64,000 nt of DNA from Erysipelothrix piscisicarius. Lineage in GTDB: Bacteria > Bacillota_I > Bacilli_A > Erysipelotrichales > Erysipelotrichaceae. Positions 45,149 through 54,605 of this stretch are shown piece after piece; within the stretch, counting starts at the first letter, position 1, and every line of letters begins with the position of its first letter. Made by a program: the position numbers and the translations under genes. Location of the stretch: positions 434,001 to 498,000 of the forward strand of contig NZ_CP034234.1 in NCBI RefSeq assembly GCF_003931795.1. The letters run 5' to 3'. Under the pieces are notes generated by a model. The model worked only from the letters and a program-made list of their open reading frames with translations. It did no database searches and was not told the origin of the DNA.

Positions 45149-46263
45149 ATGATTTGTGACCGTTGCGGCTACATCGTTCAAAATGATAAATGCCGAAGAT
45201 GTCTTTATTACAGTCAATATCTCGTGGATTTGGAGTCATGTCGGCAGGAGTCTGTAACCAACAATGATGCGATATGTACACTTCCTTTTAAATTGACAGC
45301 ATATCAAAACGATATTGCGAATCGTTTGTGTGAATTGGTTAAGACGGAAGATGTATTTTTAGAAGCGGTTTGTGGTGCTGGGAAAACAGAAATCTGTGCC
45401 CCCCTTATTGAACAATTACTGAGAGATGGGAAATGTGTTTGTTGGGCAGTTCCTCGTAGAGCAATTGTGCTTGAGTTGTATGAACGATTTCAATTGTATT
45501 TTAAAACTGTCAAAGTCGCATGTGTATGTGGTGGGAAAACGGATGATGTTATCGCACCGCTTATTATTTGTACGACGCATCAACTTTATCGATACGATCA
45601 TCAATTTGATCTGTTAATTTTAGATGAGCCGGATGCCTTCCCATTTGCAAATGATGCGTTGTTGCTTAAATTTGTTTTGAACGCTTGTAAAGGACGTATC
45701 GTCTATCTTAGTGCAACATGTAATGCATACCTTGAATCCTTATGCGAGTCCAAGCAGGTAAAACATCTATATGCATCATTGCGTCCCAGTGGGAAACTTT
45801 TACCGGTCCCAATTTATATTCAATCGTTCTTTCCAATACTACGAATGTTAATTGAGTATCGAAAAAACAAAAAAGAGAGTTTGCTCATATTTGTACCAAC
45901 ACGTAAGCTGGCGCAGGTGCTATCGTTATTATTACGTGTGCCTTCGATTACATCACAGACCACAAATCGTGACGTGGTCTTGGAGCATTTTAGAGAATGT
46001 GGAGGGGTACTCGTTTGCACAACGGGACTCGAACGCGGTGTAACGTTTAAAAATGTGATGTATTTGTACTTTATGCAGATCACCCAATTTTTAATACTTC
46101 ATCATTAGTACAAATTGCTGGACGCGTAGAACGTGGTTTGAATCCAAAAAAAGGAGTATGTATGTGTTTTTTTCTCGAATTGACACCGTCCTTACAAAGG
46201 GCAAAACAGATCATCGACAGTGCGAACAAGCATGCGATATTTGCTTTAAGAGCATTGGAATGA
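45149..46263 (+). pseudogene. comFA: DNA-uptake helicase ComFA, frameshifted near the C terminus
   Basis: A DEAD-box-like translocase for competence DNA uptake, about 371 residues if repaired. It has an N-terminal four-cysteine zinc finger (CDRC and CRRC), Walker A AVCGAGKTE (about residues 74-82), Walker B ILDEPDAFPF (DEVDAFPF is usual) and LSAT. The frame is lost at 46072-46075: it reads YLYFMQITQF and stops, while the other frame continues ADHPIFNTSSLVQIAGRVERG, helicase motif VI, to TGA 46261-46263. One added base repairs it. As written it lacks motif VI and should be inactive. Confidence 0.87.
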
Positions 46264-46844
46264 AACCATTCATTGATTCGGTTATGCATCCAAGGCAGCA
46301 TTTGTTATGTTCATGCTGTTGTGCCCAGCTACGAATCAAGAAATTTTACCGCGAAGACCTTTCCGTCAAAACGTGTGTATTGTTTGAGTATCGAGATTTT
46401 ATTCGAAACCTTATCCTAAGATACAAAGTTCATAATGATGATTATCTGAAACGATATTTGTTTGAATATCATCGACTTTGGATTCGACTTCATTATGTAG
46501 GGTACCATTATGTTATTGCGCCATCGCACCAAAATACAACTAAAAGTAGTAAGAAAAATCATTTAGAAAATTTAGTTGAAAATATCGGCCTCAAGTGCAG
46601 TGGAATCAACCTCATCAACACGGCACCCATAAAGCAAGCTCAATGTAATGCGCAACAGCGGTGCTTGATCAGAAATCATATTCAACTCGAAAAAGTCCTA
46701 CACACAAAGACAAAGAAAATTTTAATCATTGATGACATTGTAACAACTGGAAATACTTTAGAAACAATTGCAGGTCAACTCAGCCCCTATGTCAATCAGA
46801 TTGAGGCACTCTGCCTCGCGGGGACGTTACCAAGCCATAAGTAA
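46164..46844 (+). CDS. comFC: ComFC/GntX-family phosphoribosyltransferase-like competence protein
   Basis: A PRTase-fold protein required with ComFA for transformation in competent Firmicutes. The PRPP loop is LIIDDIVTTGNT near the C terminus. The N-terminal zinc ribbon seems to be CDIC (about residues 25-28) plus CSCC about 23 residues later. That pair lies upstream of ATG 46260, so a start before it is needed. GTG 46164, seven bases after AAGGAG, is preferred and gives 226 residues; ATG 46158 is too close and ATG 46260 would remove half of the zinc site. The chosen start overlaps comFA by 100 bases, which is unusual. Confidence 0.75.
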   Translation: MFFSRIDTVLTKGKTDHRQCEQACDICFKSIGMKPFIDSVMHPRQHLLCSCCCAQLRIKKFYREDLSVKTCVLFEYRDFIRNLILRYKVHNDDYLKRYLFEYHRLWIRLHYVGYHYVIAPSHQNTTKSSKKNHLENLVENIGLKCSGINLINTAPIKQAQCNAQQRCLIRNHIQLEKVLHTKTKKILIIDDIVTTGNTLETIAGQLSPYVNQIEALCLAGTLPSHK

Positions 46845-46854
46845 GCGATTTCAC

Positions 46855-46883
46855 TTGCCTTTTAAGTACCTCTATCGTATAAT
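46855..46883 (+). promoter_or_regulatory. Promoter of the cold-shock gene
   Basis: TTGCCT (46855-46860), a 17-base spacer and TATAAT (46878-46883), about 50 bases before ATG 46932. No long cold-shock leader is present. Confidence 0.8.
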
Positions 46884-46931
46884 TTTATTGAAATTAAAAG
46901 TATATAAATATGCTTAGAAAGGGTCTGTACA

Positions 46932-47129
46932 ATGAAGGGGAAAGTTAAAACATTCAACAAAAACAAAGGATTCGGATTTATCACGGCAGAAGATGGCCAA
47001 GACATATTTTTCCATTACACACATCTGATTATGGAAGGATTTAAAACCATTGAAGAGGGTACTGAAGTTGAATTTGAACTTGTGGAATCCGATCGCGGTT
47101 TGCAAGCACATAATATTGTGAGAATCTAG
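46932..47129 (+). CDS. Cold-shock-domain protein
   Basis: A 65-residue CspA-family nucleic-acid chaperone. RNP1 is KGFGFI (residues 12-17) and RNP2 is DIFFHYTHL (about 24-32), where VFVHFS is more common. The tail GLQAHNIVRI is typical. Start is supported by AAAGGGTC-type purine-rich sequence at a short distance, which is weak. Monocistronic. Confidence 0.92.
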   Translation: MKGKVKTFNKNKGFGFITAEDGQDIFFHYTHLIMEGFKTIEEGTEVEFELVESDRGLQAHNIVRI

Positions 47130-47132
47130 AGT

Positions 47133-47159
47133 AAAAAAGTTGGTCATGCCAACTTTTTT
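47133..47159 (+). terminator. Rho-independent terminator after the cold-shock gene
   Basis: AAAAAAGTTGG / CCAACTTTTTT arms with a TCATG loop. Confidence 0.92.
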
Positions 47160-47216
47160 AGTTATGTATTCTGAAATCGTTATGTGTTACAATATCAAGG
47201 AATGGAGGCTTGAATT

Positions 47217-49562
47217 ATGGCTGGATTTTTAAGTAATCTTTTTAGTGGCGATCGTAACATTTTAAATGAAATTGAAAAAATTGCAAATGAAATTGATGCA
47301 TTGGCAGATGAGACGCGAGCTCTATCTGATGAAGCATTAAAAGAAAAAACTAATGAATTTAAAAACCGTATTGCGCAAGGGGAAACTTTAGATGATCTTC
47401 TTGTGGAAGCTTATGCTGTTGCACGTGAGGCTGCATATCGCGTTATTGGCGAATTTCCATATGTTGTTCAGCTCATGGGGGCTATAATTCTTCACCGCGG
47501 TGATATCGCGGAAATGAAGACCGGAGAAGGGAAAACATTAACTGCAATTATGCCTGCTTACCTTAATGCGTTAGAGGGTAAAGGGGTTCATGTTATTACG
47601 GTTAATGAGTATCTTGCTCAACGTGATGCGGAATGGATGGGTGAGATTCACCGATTCTTAGGACTTACAGTCGGTATAAACGTGCGAGCTTTATCACCTT
47701 CAGGTAAACGCGAGGTATATGAATGTGATATTACATATACGACAAACTCAGAAGTTGGTTTCGACTATCTTCGAGACAATATGGTGACAAAGGTCGAACA
47801 ACGTGTTTTACGTCCTTTAAACTATGCGCTTGTTGATGAGGTTGACTCGATTCTCATTGATGAATCACGAACACCCTTAATTATTTCAGGTGGTGCACGT
47901 GATGGTGCGAAGTTGTATGAATCTTCAGATAAATTTGCGAAAAAACTAAGCGAAGGTGCAGACTACGTAATTGATGTTAAGTCAAAAACAGTCCAACTTA
48001 CTGAAGCGGGTGTTGAAAAGGCAGAACGCACTTTTAAAGTAGATAACCTCTATGATCTTGATAATACATCGTTGGTGCACCATATCAATAATGCATTAAA
48101 AGCAAATTACATTATGCTTAATGACATTGAATATGTTGTTCAAGATAATGAAGTGGTGATTGTGGATCAGTTTACAGGACGTTTGATGGAAGGACGTGAG
48201 TATTCTAATGGACTTCACCAAGCACTGTGCGCAAAAGAAGGCGTAACAATTAAACAAGAAACGGTAACGTTAGCAACCGTAACGTATCAAAATTTCTTCA
48301 GACTTTATAATAAACTTTCAGGGATGACCGGAACTGCGAAAACGGAAGAGGAAGAATTCCTCGAAATTTATAACATGCGTGTTTTAGAAGTTCCGACAAA
48401 CCGTCCGATTGCACGTCAAGATCTACCAGATCTTGTATACGGTACACGCAAGGCGAAATTTGAAGCACTTATTGAAACCGTACGTGAGCTTAATGAAAAA
48501 GGACAACCCGTGCTTGTGGGTACTGTTGCTGTTGAAACATCTGAATACTTAAGTATGATGATGAAACAACGTAAGATTAAACATGAAGTTTTAAATGCGA
48601 AAAATCATGCTCGTGAAGCACAAATTATTGAAAAAGCAGGGCGTAAAGGTTCTGTAACAATTGCAACCAACATGGCTGGTCGTGGTACCGATATTAAACT
48701 TGATGAAGAATCAAGAGCGTTAGGTGGTCTTGCAGTTTTAGGTAGTGAGCGTCATGAATCACGTCGTATTGATAACCAATTACGCGGTCGTTCAGGTCGT
48801 CAAGGGGATCCAGGGCTGTCCCGTTTCTTCGTTTCATTTGAAGATGATTTAATGCTGCGTCACGGTAGTGAGCGTTTTGAAAATGTTTATAGTCAATTGG
48901 GAGATGTAGCAATTGAAAACAAAGTAATTACAAAACAAATTAGTGCTGCACAACGACGTGTTGAAGGGGTCAACTTTGACATTCGTAAGACACTGCTTGA
49001 TTATGATGATGTACTACGTCAACAACGTGAAATCATTTATGAACAACGCGATTACGTTTTAGAAAACGAAGATGTTCATGGAATAATTAAAGAAATGTAT
49101 AAACGTGTTGTATCAGATACCATCGCATCGTATACAAATACAGAGTCAAGAGATCTTTCAATTGACAAGGAAGGACTTGTAGAAGCATTAGACAAACTTG
49201 GTTTGATCGATGACACATTCGATCTAACATCGTTGGATAAAGCATCACAAGAAGATATTCAAACAATCATCACGGATGCTGCATGGGAAAAATATGAAAC
49301 CAAAATTTCTGATGTTCAAGATCAATTTACTCGTGTTGAAAAAGAAGTTGTTCTTAACATGATTGATCGATCATGGGTTGATCATATCGATGCTATGAGT
49401 AAGTTGAGAGAAGGGATTCATTTGCGCTCTTATGCACAGGATAAACCGCTCCAGGCTTATGTGACTGAAGGATTTGAAATGTTTGAAGAAATGCTAGGAC
49501 AAATTGCACAAGACATTGTAATGTTCTGTGTAAACGTAAAAATAATAGAGTACAGACAATAG
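47217..49562 (+). CDS. secA: Preprotein translocase ATPase SecA
   Basis: A 781-residue SecA, the motor for Sec export. Walker A EMKTGEGKTLTA (about residues 99-110), DEVDSILIDE (about 208-217), the NYALVDEVD context, TNMAGRGTDIKL (about 483-494) and the SERHESRRIDNQLRGRSGRQ region (split here as SERHESRRID and QLRGRSGRQGD) are all visible. The protein ends at about IEYRQ and lacks the usual C-terminal cysteine-rich zinc domain, so it is shorter than Bacillus SecA. prfB follows, as in most Firmicutes. Confidence 0.96.
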   Translation: MAGFLSNLFSGDRNILNEIEKIANEIDALADETRALSDEALKEKTNEFKNRIAQGETLDDLLVEAYAVAREAAYRVIGEFPYVVQLMGAIILHRGDIAEMKTGEGKTLTAIMPAYLNALEGKGVHVITVNEYLAQRDAEWMGEIHRFLGLTVGINVRALSPSGKREVYECDITYTTNSEVGFDYLRDNMVTKVEQRVLRPLNYALVDEVDSILIDESRTPLIISGGARDGAKLYESSDKFAKKLSEGADYVIDVKSKTVQLTEAGVEKAERTFKVDNLYDLDNTSLVHHINNALKANYIMLNDIEYVVQDNEVVIVDQFTGRLMEGREYSNGLHQALCAKEGVTIKQETVTLATVTYQNFFRLYNKLSGMTGTAKTEEEEFLEIYNMRVLEVPTNRPIARQDLPDLVYGTRKAKFEALIETVRELNEKGQPVLVGTVAVETSEYLSMMMKQRKIKHEVLNAKNHAREAQIIEKAGRKGSVTIATNMAGRGTDIKLDEESRALGGLAVLGSERHESRRIDNQLRGRSGRQGDPGLSRFFVSFEDDLMLRHGSERFENVYSQLGDVAIENKVITKQISAAQRRVEGVNFDIRKTLLDYDDVLRQQREIIYEQRDYVLENEDVHGIIKEMYKRVVSDTIASYTNTESRDLSIDKEGLVEALDKLGLIDDTFDLTSLDKASQEDIQTIITDAAWEKYETKISDVQDQFTRVEKEVVLNMIDRSWVDHIDAMSKLREGIHLRSYAQDKPLQAYVTEGFEMFEEMLGQIAQDIVMFCVNVKIIEYRQ

Positions 49563-49575
49563 ATAGGGTGATACG

Positions 49576-50680
49576 ATGGAATTATTTGAAATAGCACAGA
49601 TTGTTGATTCAACAACATCTGATTTGAAAGCACTTGGTGATTCACTTTGACTTAGCTCAAAAAGAAGCTAAAATCAAAGAACTTGAATCAGAAATGGTTG
49701 AGGACGGTTTTTGGGATGATCATCGTCACAGTTCTCAACATATTCAAAAGCTGAATCAATTAAAAAAAGTCGTTGAAACACATCACGATTTACGCGAACG
49801 ATTGATGTCATGCTCCGATAGCATTCTTTTACTAAAAGAAGAGTCGGATGAGGAGTTTCAAACCTCACTTGAAGCAGAAGTTAAAGAAATTCAAAAAGAA
49901 ATGGAATCTTTCTCGGTACTTGTACTTCTAAGTCATGACTACGACCAAAAAAATGCAATTGTGGAAATCCATCCGGGTGCCGGTGGGACAGAGAGTCAAG
50001 ACTTCGCAGAAATGTTGTACCGTATGTACACACGTTGGGCGCAAGATCACGGATTTAAGATTAGTGTTCTTAACTATCTTGATGGCGATGAAGCAGGGCT
50101 AAAGTCCGTATCTTTTTCCGTCTCTGGAATGTTTGCATATGGTTATCTTAAAGCTGAAAAGGGTGTGCACCGTCTTGTTAGAATTAGTCCTTTTGATTCA
50201 TCAGGTCGCCGTCACACATCATTTGCTTCCGTTGATGTCGCACCCGAGTTTGATGATAGTATTGAAATTACAATTTTACCAGAAGACATTGATGTTGATA
50301 CCATGCGTGCAACAGGCGCTGGAGGACAACATGTTAATAAAACGGATTCAGCAGTGCGGATAACGCACAAGAAAACGGGTATCGTTGTGACATGTCAAGC
50401 GGGAAGAAGTCAACTTCAAAATAGAGAAGAAGCCTTAATGATGCTTAAGAGCAAATTGTATCAAAGAGAAATCGAAGAAAAACAAGCTCAACTTGCAGCC
50501 ATAAAGGGTGAGCATAAGCTTATTGAATGGGGATCACAAATTCGATCTTATGTCGCTCATCCATACACAATGGTGAAAGATCATCGTACAAAATTTGAGA
50601 CGAGCCAATATGGTGATGTATTAGATGGTGATATTGATGATTTTATTGAAGCATTTTTAAAAATGAATGTAGGAGTATAG
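49576..50680 (+). CDS. prfB: Peptide chain release factor 2, with programmed +1 frameshift
   Basis: RF2 recognises UGA and UAA. The first 24 codons (MELFEIAQIVDS...) end in CTT TGA C at 49645-49651, the classic RF2 recoding site; a +1 shift on CTT continues DLAQKEAKIKELESEM and gives ~367 residues. The tripeptide-anticodon and GGQ domains are present, with the peptidyl-transferase motif in TGAGGQHVNKTDSAVRITH. The stimulatory Shine-Dalgarno-like element is not the usual AGGGGG but GGTGAT, three bases before CTT. The interruption is therefore regulatory, unlike the other frame breaks in this window. Confidence 0.93.
49636..49651 (+). promoter_or_regulatory. RF2 autoregulatory recoding site
   Basis: GGTGAT, then TCA, then CTT TGA C. 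GGTGAT can pair with the 16S 3' end (it matches the second half of GGAGGTGAT). Low RF2 slows termination at TGA and promotes the +1 slip. Confidence 0.8.
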
Positions 50681-50681
50681 A

Positions 50682-51536
50682 ATGGATCGTATAAAAGAAC
50701 ATTTAAGCGACTTGCTATTTTTACTTCTAGGAAACTTTGTACTTGCGGTAGCTGTAACATTTTTTATACTACCCAATAATATTCTTTCTGGGGGCGTATC
50801 GGGTGTATCCGTTGCGCTCTACCCATTTATAGGGATTGAAAAAGCATTGATGATTAATATTATTTATGCATCATCGTTTCTATTAGGGTTGGTTTTCTTA
50901 GGTAAACGATTTGCAATTAAAACGCTAGCGAGTACAATATTATCCCCTTTGTTAATTAACCTTCTATCAACAGTCGGATACGCACCTGTCGTTGAGCCAA
51001 TACTAGCTTCGATTTTTGGAGGCGCATTAATGGGAATTGGATTGGGATTAACATTTAGGACTGGTGCAAGTACTGGTGGTATGGATATTCCACCCTTAAT
51101 TCTATCAAAGTATACTGGGATTAAGGTCTCTGTATGGATTGCACTTATCGATACTGTTACAGTACTACTAGGCCTAAAGAGTTATGGATTGAACAATGTC
51201 CTGATTGGGTTTTTAGCAATTTTTACTTCAGCGGTAGCGATTGATAAGATTCAGATGATTTCAGGAGAGCAAGCAAAACAAGTATTTATTATAACCGATG
51301 AAGTAAATGAAGTTTTAAATCGTATTCATACTATGATTGATCGAGGATCAACGCGCATTCCGGCAACTGGTGGATATACGAATGAATCACGTGAAATTAT
51401 TTTAACGGTATTAATGAAGGACCAATATGTCGAGCTGGAGCGTCTTGTTAAAGAGGTTGATCCAAATGCATTTTTGATTGTATCAGATGCTACGGAGGTT
51501 CATGGGAAGGGCTTTATGAAGGCATCAATCACATAG
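50682..51536 (+). CDS. YitT-family membrane protein
   Basis: A 284-residue protein with five or six membrane helices in the first ~190 residues (family signature in FFILPNNILSGGVSGVS and RTGASTGGMDIPPLILSKY) and a C-terminal soluble DUF2179 domain (about 195-284). YitT proteins are widespread in Firmicutes, with unknown transport or sensing roles. ATG 50682 directly follows the prfB stop. Confidence 0.9.
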   Translation: MDRIKEHLSDLLFLLLGNFVLAVAVTFFILPNNILSGGVSGVSVALYPFIGIEKALMINIIYASSFLLGLVFLGKRFAIKTLASTILSPLLINLLSTVGYAPVVEPILASIFGGALMGIGLGLTFRTGASTGGMDIPPLILSKYTGIKVSVWIALIDTVTVLLGLKSYGLNNVLIGFLAIFTSAVAIDKIQMISGEQAKQVFIITDEVNEVLNRIHTMIDRGSTRIPATGGYTNESREIILTVLMKDQYVELERLVKEVDPNAFLIVSDATEVHGKGFMKASIT

Positions 51537-51611
51537 CCTACCATACTTTTTCACATTATGGACATAAACGGTGTGATATAATAACACATGATAAAAGGAG
51601 TGAGTTGATCG

Positions 51612-52301
51612 ATGTTATATTTCGAAAATGTATCAAAACAGTATAAAAACGGTGTTAACGCGCTCTATAATATTAATCTTGGAATTGAACAAGGCGAATT
51701 TGTTTATATCATTGGACCGACAGGTTCAGGAAAATCTACGATGATTCGTCTCTTAAATGGTGAAGAAATACCTACTAAAGGAACCGTTAAAGTTGGGAAA
51801 TTTAATGTAGGTAAATTAAAACATTCAAAAGTGCCGCTCTATCGACGTCACATTGGAGTAGTATTTCAGGACTTTAAATTATTAGAACGTAAAACAGTAT
51901 TTGAGAATATTGCTTTTGCACTTGAAGTTGTTAATACACCACGCGTTGAATTACGCAAGCGTGTACGCGAAGTTTTAAGACTTGTGGATTTAACTGAAAA
52001 GGCAAATGCTTATCCGAATGAATTATCAGGGGGACAACAACAACGTGTTGCAATTGGACGCGCGATTGCAAATAGACCCAAAGTTCTTATTTGTGATGAA
52101 CCAACAGGGAATCTTGATCCCGATAAATCAACGGAGATTATTCATTTATTGGAACGCATTAATGAAGAAGAAGCAACAACAGTCGTAATGGTCACACACG
52201 ATGTTGAAATTGTTAATAAAAACAAAAAACGTACAATTGCTTTAGATGAAGGCCACTTGGTGGCAGATTTGACTGCGGGAGGATATATCAACCATGGGTA
52301 G
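51612..52301 (+). CDS. ftsE: Cell-division ABC ATPase FtsE
   Basis: A 229-residue ABC ATPase with Walker A GPTGSGKST (about residues 35-43), Q-loop VFQDFKLL, signature LSGGQQQRV (about 137-145), Walker B LICDEPTGNLDP and the H-loop MVTHD. With FtsX it controls peptidoglycan hydrolases from inside the cell and does not transport. A TATAAT at 51577-51582 provides a -10. ftsX overlaps its end by eight bases. Confidence 0.95.
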   Translation: MLYFENVSKQYKNGVNALYNINLGIEQGEFVYIIGPTGSGKSTMIRLLNGEEIPTKGTVKVGKFNVGKLKHSKVPLYRRHIGVVFQDFKLLERKTVFENIAFALEVVNTPRVELRKRVREVLRLVDLTEKANAYPNELSGGQQQRVAIGRAIANRPKVLICDEPTGNLDPDKSTEIIHLLERINEEEATTVVMVTHDVEIVNKNKKRTIALDEGHLVADLTAGGYINHG

Positions 52302-53199
52302 AGTCTGGCGTCATATCAAAGATGGTTTTACAGGTGTTACACGACACTTTGCATTATCACTATCAAGTATTTCATCGGTTACTGTGACCCTCTTACTAAT
52401 GTCAATCTTTCTATTTTTAAGTGTAAACATTAGCACAATTACGAAATCAATGGAACAAAGTGTTCAGATCCATGCTCAGATTTCGAATGACTATGAGGAA
52501 AAATCACAGATTAATGAAATTCAAAAACAAATTGAACAATTACCAGAAGTTTTAGATGTTAAGTTTTCATCCAAAGAAAACGAGCTTGATGCATTTATTC
52601 GAGCCAATGCCTCAGAAGATGCCGAAAGTCTTTACGGTGGTTATCGTGGAGAAAACAATCCGATGTTGAACGCGTTTTTAATCAATGCCAAATCGGGGGA
52701 TGAAATTAAAGACTTATCAAATAAAATTGCGAAAATCGAAGGTGTTTATAAAACAAGTTACGGAGGAAGCGGAACAACTGATTTCCTTGGTATGCTTGAA
52801 CAAGTTCGAAATATCGGGTTTATTATTGTAATCACACTTGCTGTGATTGCTGTATTTTTAATATCGAATACGATACGTGTTTCAATTCATTCACGTCGTC
52901 GTGAAATTAGTATTATGCGAACGGTGGGTGCAACCAATTGGTACATCCGTTGGCCGTTTATCATCGAGGGGATGATAATTGGATTACTCGGAGCAGTAAT
53001 TCCTATTGTTATATCGATATTTGGATATCAATACTTATATCAAGCAACGGGCGGTATATTAATATCGCAAATGTTTAAATTGGTTGCAGTTTATCCATTA
53101 TCACTACAAATCTCAGGGATTCTAGCATTAATTGGAATTGTTGTAGGAGCATTGGGAAGTCTCTTCTCAGTGGGTAAATTCTTAAGGTGGTCACGATGA
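52294..53199 (+). CDS. ftsX: Cell-division membrane protein FtsX
   Basis: A 301-residue four-helix protein with an extracellular loop (about residues 48-165, including YEEKSQINEIQKQIEQLPE and VKFSSKENELDAF) that contacts its extracellular hydrolase partner. The C-terminal part has RRREISIMRTVGATNWYIRWPF, the FtsX permease signature. It overlaps ftsE and then the downstream M23 gene, so the hydrolase partner is plainly the next gene. Confidence 0.95.
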   Translation: MGRVWRHIKDGFTGVTRHFALSLSSISSVTVTLLLMSIFLFLSVNISTITKSMEQSVQIHAQISNDYEEKSQINEIQKQIEQLPEVLDVKFSSKENELDAFIRANASEDAESLYGGYRGENNPMLNAFLINAKSGDEIKDLSNKIAKIEGVYKTSYGGSGTTDFLGMLEQVRNIGFIIVITLAVIAVFLISNTIRVSIHSRRREISIMRTVGATNWYIRWPFIIEGMIIGLLGAVIPIVISIFGYQYLYQATGGILISQMFKLVAVYPLSLQISGILALIGIVVGALGSLFSVGKFLRWSR

Positions 53200-54500
53200 A
53201 AAAATTTTTCAGAAATGTTATAATCATATTAGTAGTAGTATTAATGCTTGCTGGCGTGCTGGCACCCGTGTTTGTTACGGTGCCAATCTACGCTGAGGAT
53301 ATTGAATCACTTCAAAATTCAATTGCTGAACGTGAGAAAGAGCTCGAGGCGCAAAAGTCGAAACAGGCTAATATTAAAGAACAACTTTCTGAAGAAGTCG
53401 CTAAGTTGGATGATTATCGCCAACAAATCAAAAATCTTGAAGCAGAAATTGAGTCGATGAAGACAGCGATCGCAACTTCGGAAGAAGAGATCAAACGCCT
53501 TCAAACAAGTATCGATGAGAGAGCGAAAAAGATTAAAGAAACGGAAGAGAAGGTTAAGGGCTATATGGTCAATGCCCAATCATCTTCTCGTGTTAACGGT
53601 TATTTCGAGTTTGTAATGGGTGCTGAAGATTTCGCTGAGATGGTTCGTCGTCTTGAAGGTATGGGCGCCATTAAACGTTATAACGAAGATCTAATCCGTG
53701 AAATGAATGAAATTAAAACAGAATTGGAAGCAGATAAAGCAAAACAAGAAAAAGAAAAACAAGCGATTGTTTTACGTAAAGAAGCTTCGGAACTTCAAAA
53801 GGAAGAAGCAAAACTTCTTGAGGAACGTGTTCGCGCCGTCATTACAGAGCTTCATCAAAAAGAAAAAGAAGCCCAAGAGCAAATTGCGAGCATTAATGAC
53901 AAAAACAAAGCGGATGAAGAACGTATTAAAGAACTTCAGTTTCCCTCAACACCTGGAACAGGTGGCAATGGTTTTACATTACCACTCCCATCAGGGACCT
54001 TTAGCGTCACTGCCGATGTTTGGCATTATCCAGAAGAATATGGTGGAAGCGCTCATGCTGGTGTCGATTTAGGTGTAAGTCAAGGAACTCCGGTATTTGC
54101 GGTTGGTAATGGACTTATTGTTTCAACCAATTCAGGCTGTTATCCAGGCAATTGGAGTTGCGGTGGTGGTTATGGAAACTACATTTCATATATTGTAAAT
54201 GTAGGGGGACATAACTATGGAATTCTTGTTGCCCATCTATCCGCTGTATCGGTTTCAAAAAATCAAGTAGTATCTGCTGGTAGTCAAATTGGACTTTCAG
54301 GAAATACCGGATCTTCAACCGGACCACATCTTCATGTTGAAACAATTGATATGGGACCTGGGACCATTTTAGATGCTTGGAACCGATGGAATGGTGATCC
54401 TCAATTTGGAACAGGTCCGGCTTCTTACGGGGGCCGACGTTGTGATCAAGGTTACGGTGTTCCATGTCGCCTTTATCCGCGACAAACATTAGGAATTTAA
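53196..54500 (+). CDS. FtsEX-linked secreted M23 hydrolase with coiled coil, copy 1
   Basis: A 434-residue protein with a signal peptide (cleavage near VPIYAEDIES), a long coiled coil (about residues 30-245), a short linker and an M23 domain at the C terminus. The zinc residues are seen in HAGVDLG and HLHVET. Such coiled coils are the part that binds FtsX in EnvC, PcsB and CwlO. The start ATG 53196 overlaps the ftsX stop as ATGA. Paired cysteines occur in CYPGNWSCGGGYGNY and in the C-terminal RRCDQGYGVPCRLYP. Confidence 0.92.
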   Translation: MKKFFRNVIIILVVVLMLAGVLAPVFVTVPIYAEDIESLQNSIAEREKELEAQKSKQANIKEQLSEEVAKLDDYRQQIKNLEAEIESMKTAIATSEEEIKRLQTSIDERAKKIKETEEKVKGYMVNAQSSSRVNGYFEFVMGAEDFAEMVRRLEGMGAIKRYNEDLIREMNEIKTELEADKAKQEKEKQAIVLRKEASELQKEEAKLLEERVRAVITELHQKEKEAQEQIASINDKNKADEERIKELQFPSTPGTGGNGFTLPLPSGTFSVTADVWHYPEEYGGSAHAGVDLGVSQGTPVFAVGNGLIVSTNSGCYPGNWSCGGGYGNYISYIVNVGGHNYGILVAHLSAVSVSKNQVVSAGSQIGLSGNTGSSTGPHLHVETIDMGPGTILDAWNRWNGDPQFGTGPASYGGRRCDQGYGVPCRLYPRQTLGI

Positions 54501-54508
54501 TTATAGAA

Positions 54509-54540
54509 AAAAGTACAAATCTCCGTTTGTACTTTCTTTG
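54509..54540 (+). terminator. Terminator between the two coiled-coil M23 genes
   Basis: AAAGTACAAA / TTTGTACTTT arms with a TCTCCG loop, followed by C and T-rich sequence. It ends the ftsE-ftsX-M23 unit. Confidence 0.83.
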
Positions 54541-54605
54541 CCTAGTATCCTACTCGTCTATGATTTGTTCATAGTTCTGTACTATTACGAAATAGGAGTG
54601 ATTGT

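Noticed and set aside
49576..49660. prfB as a pseudogene
   Set aside because: The CTT TGA C site at codon 25 is the well-known RF2 recoding signal, so the break is programmed.
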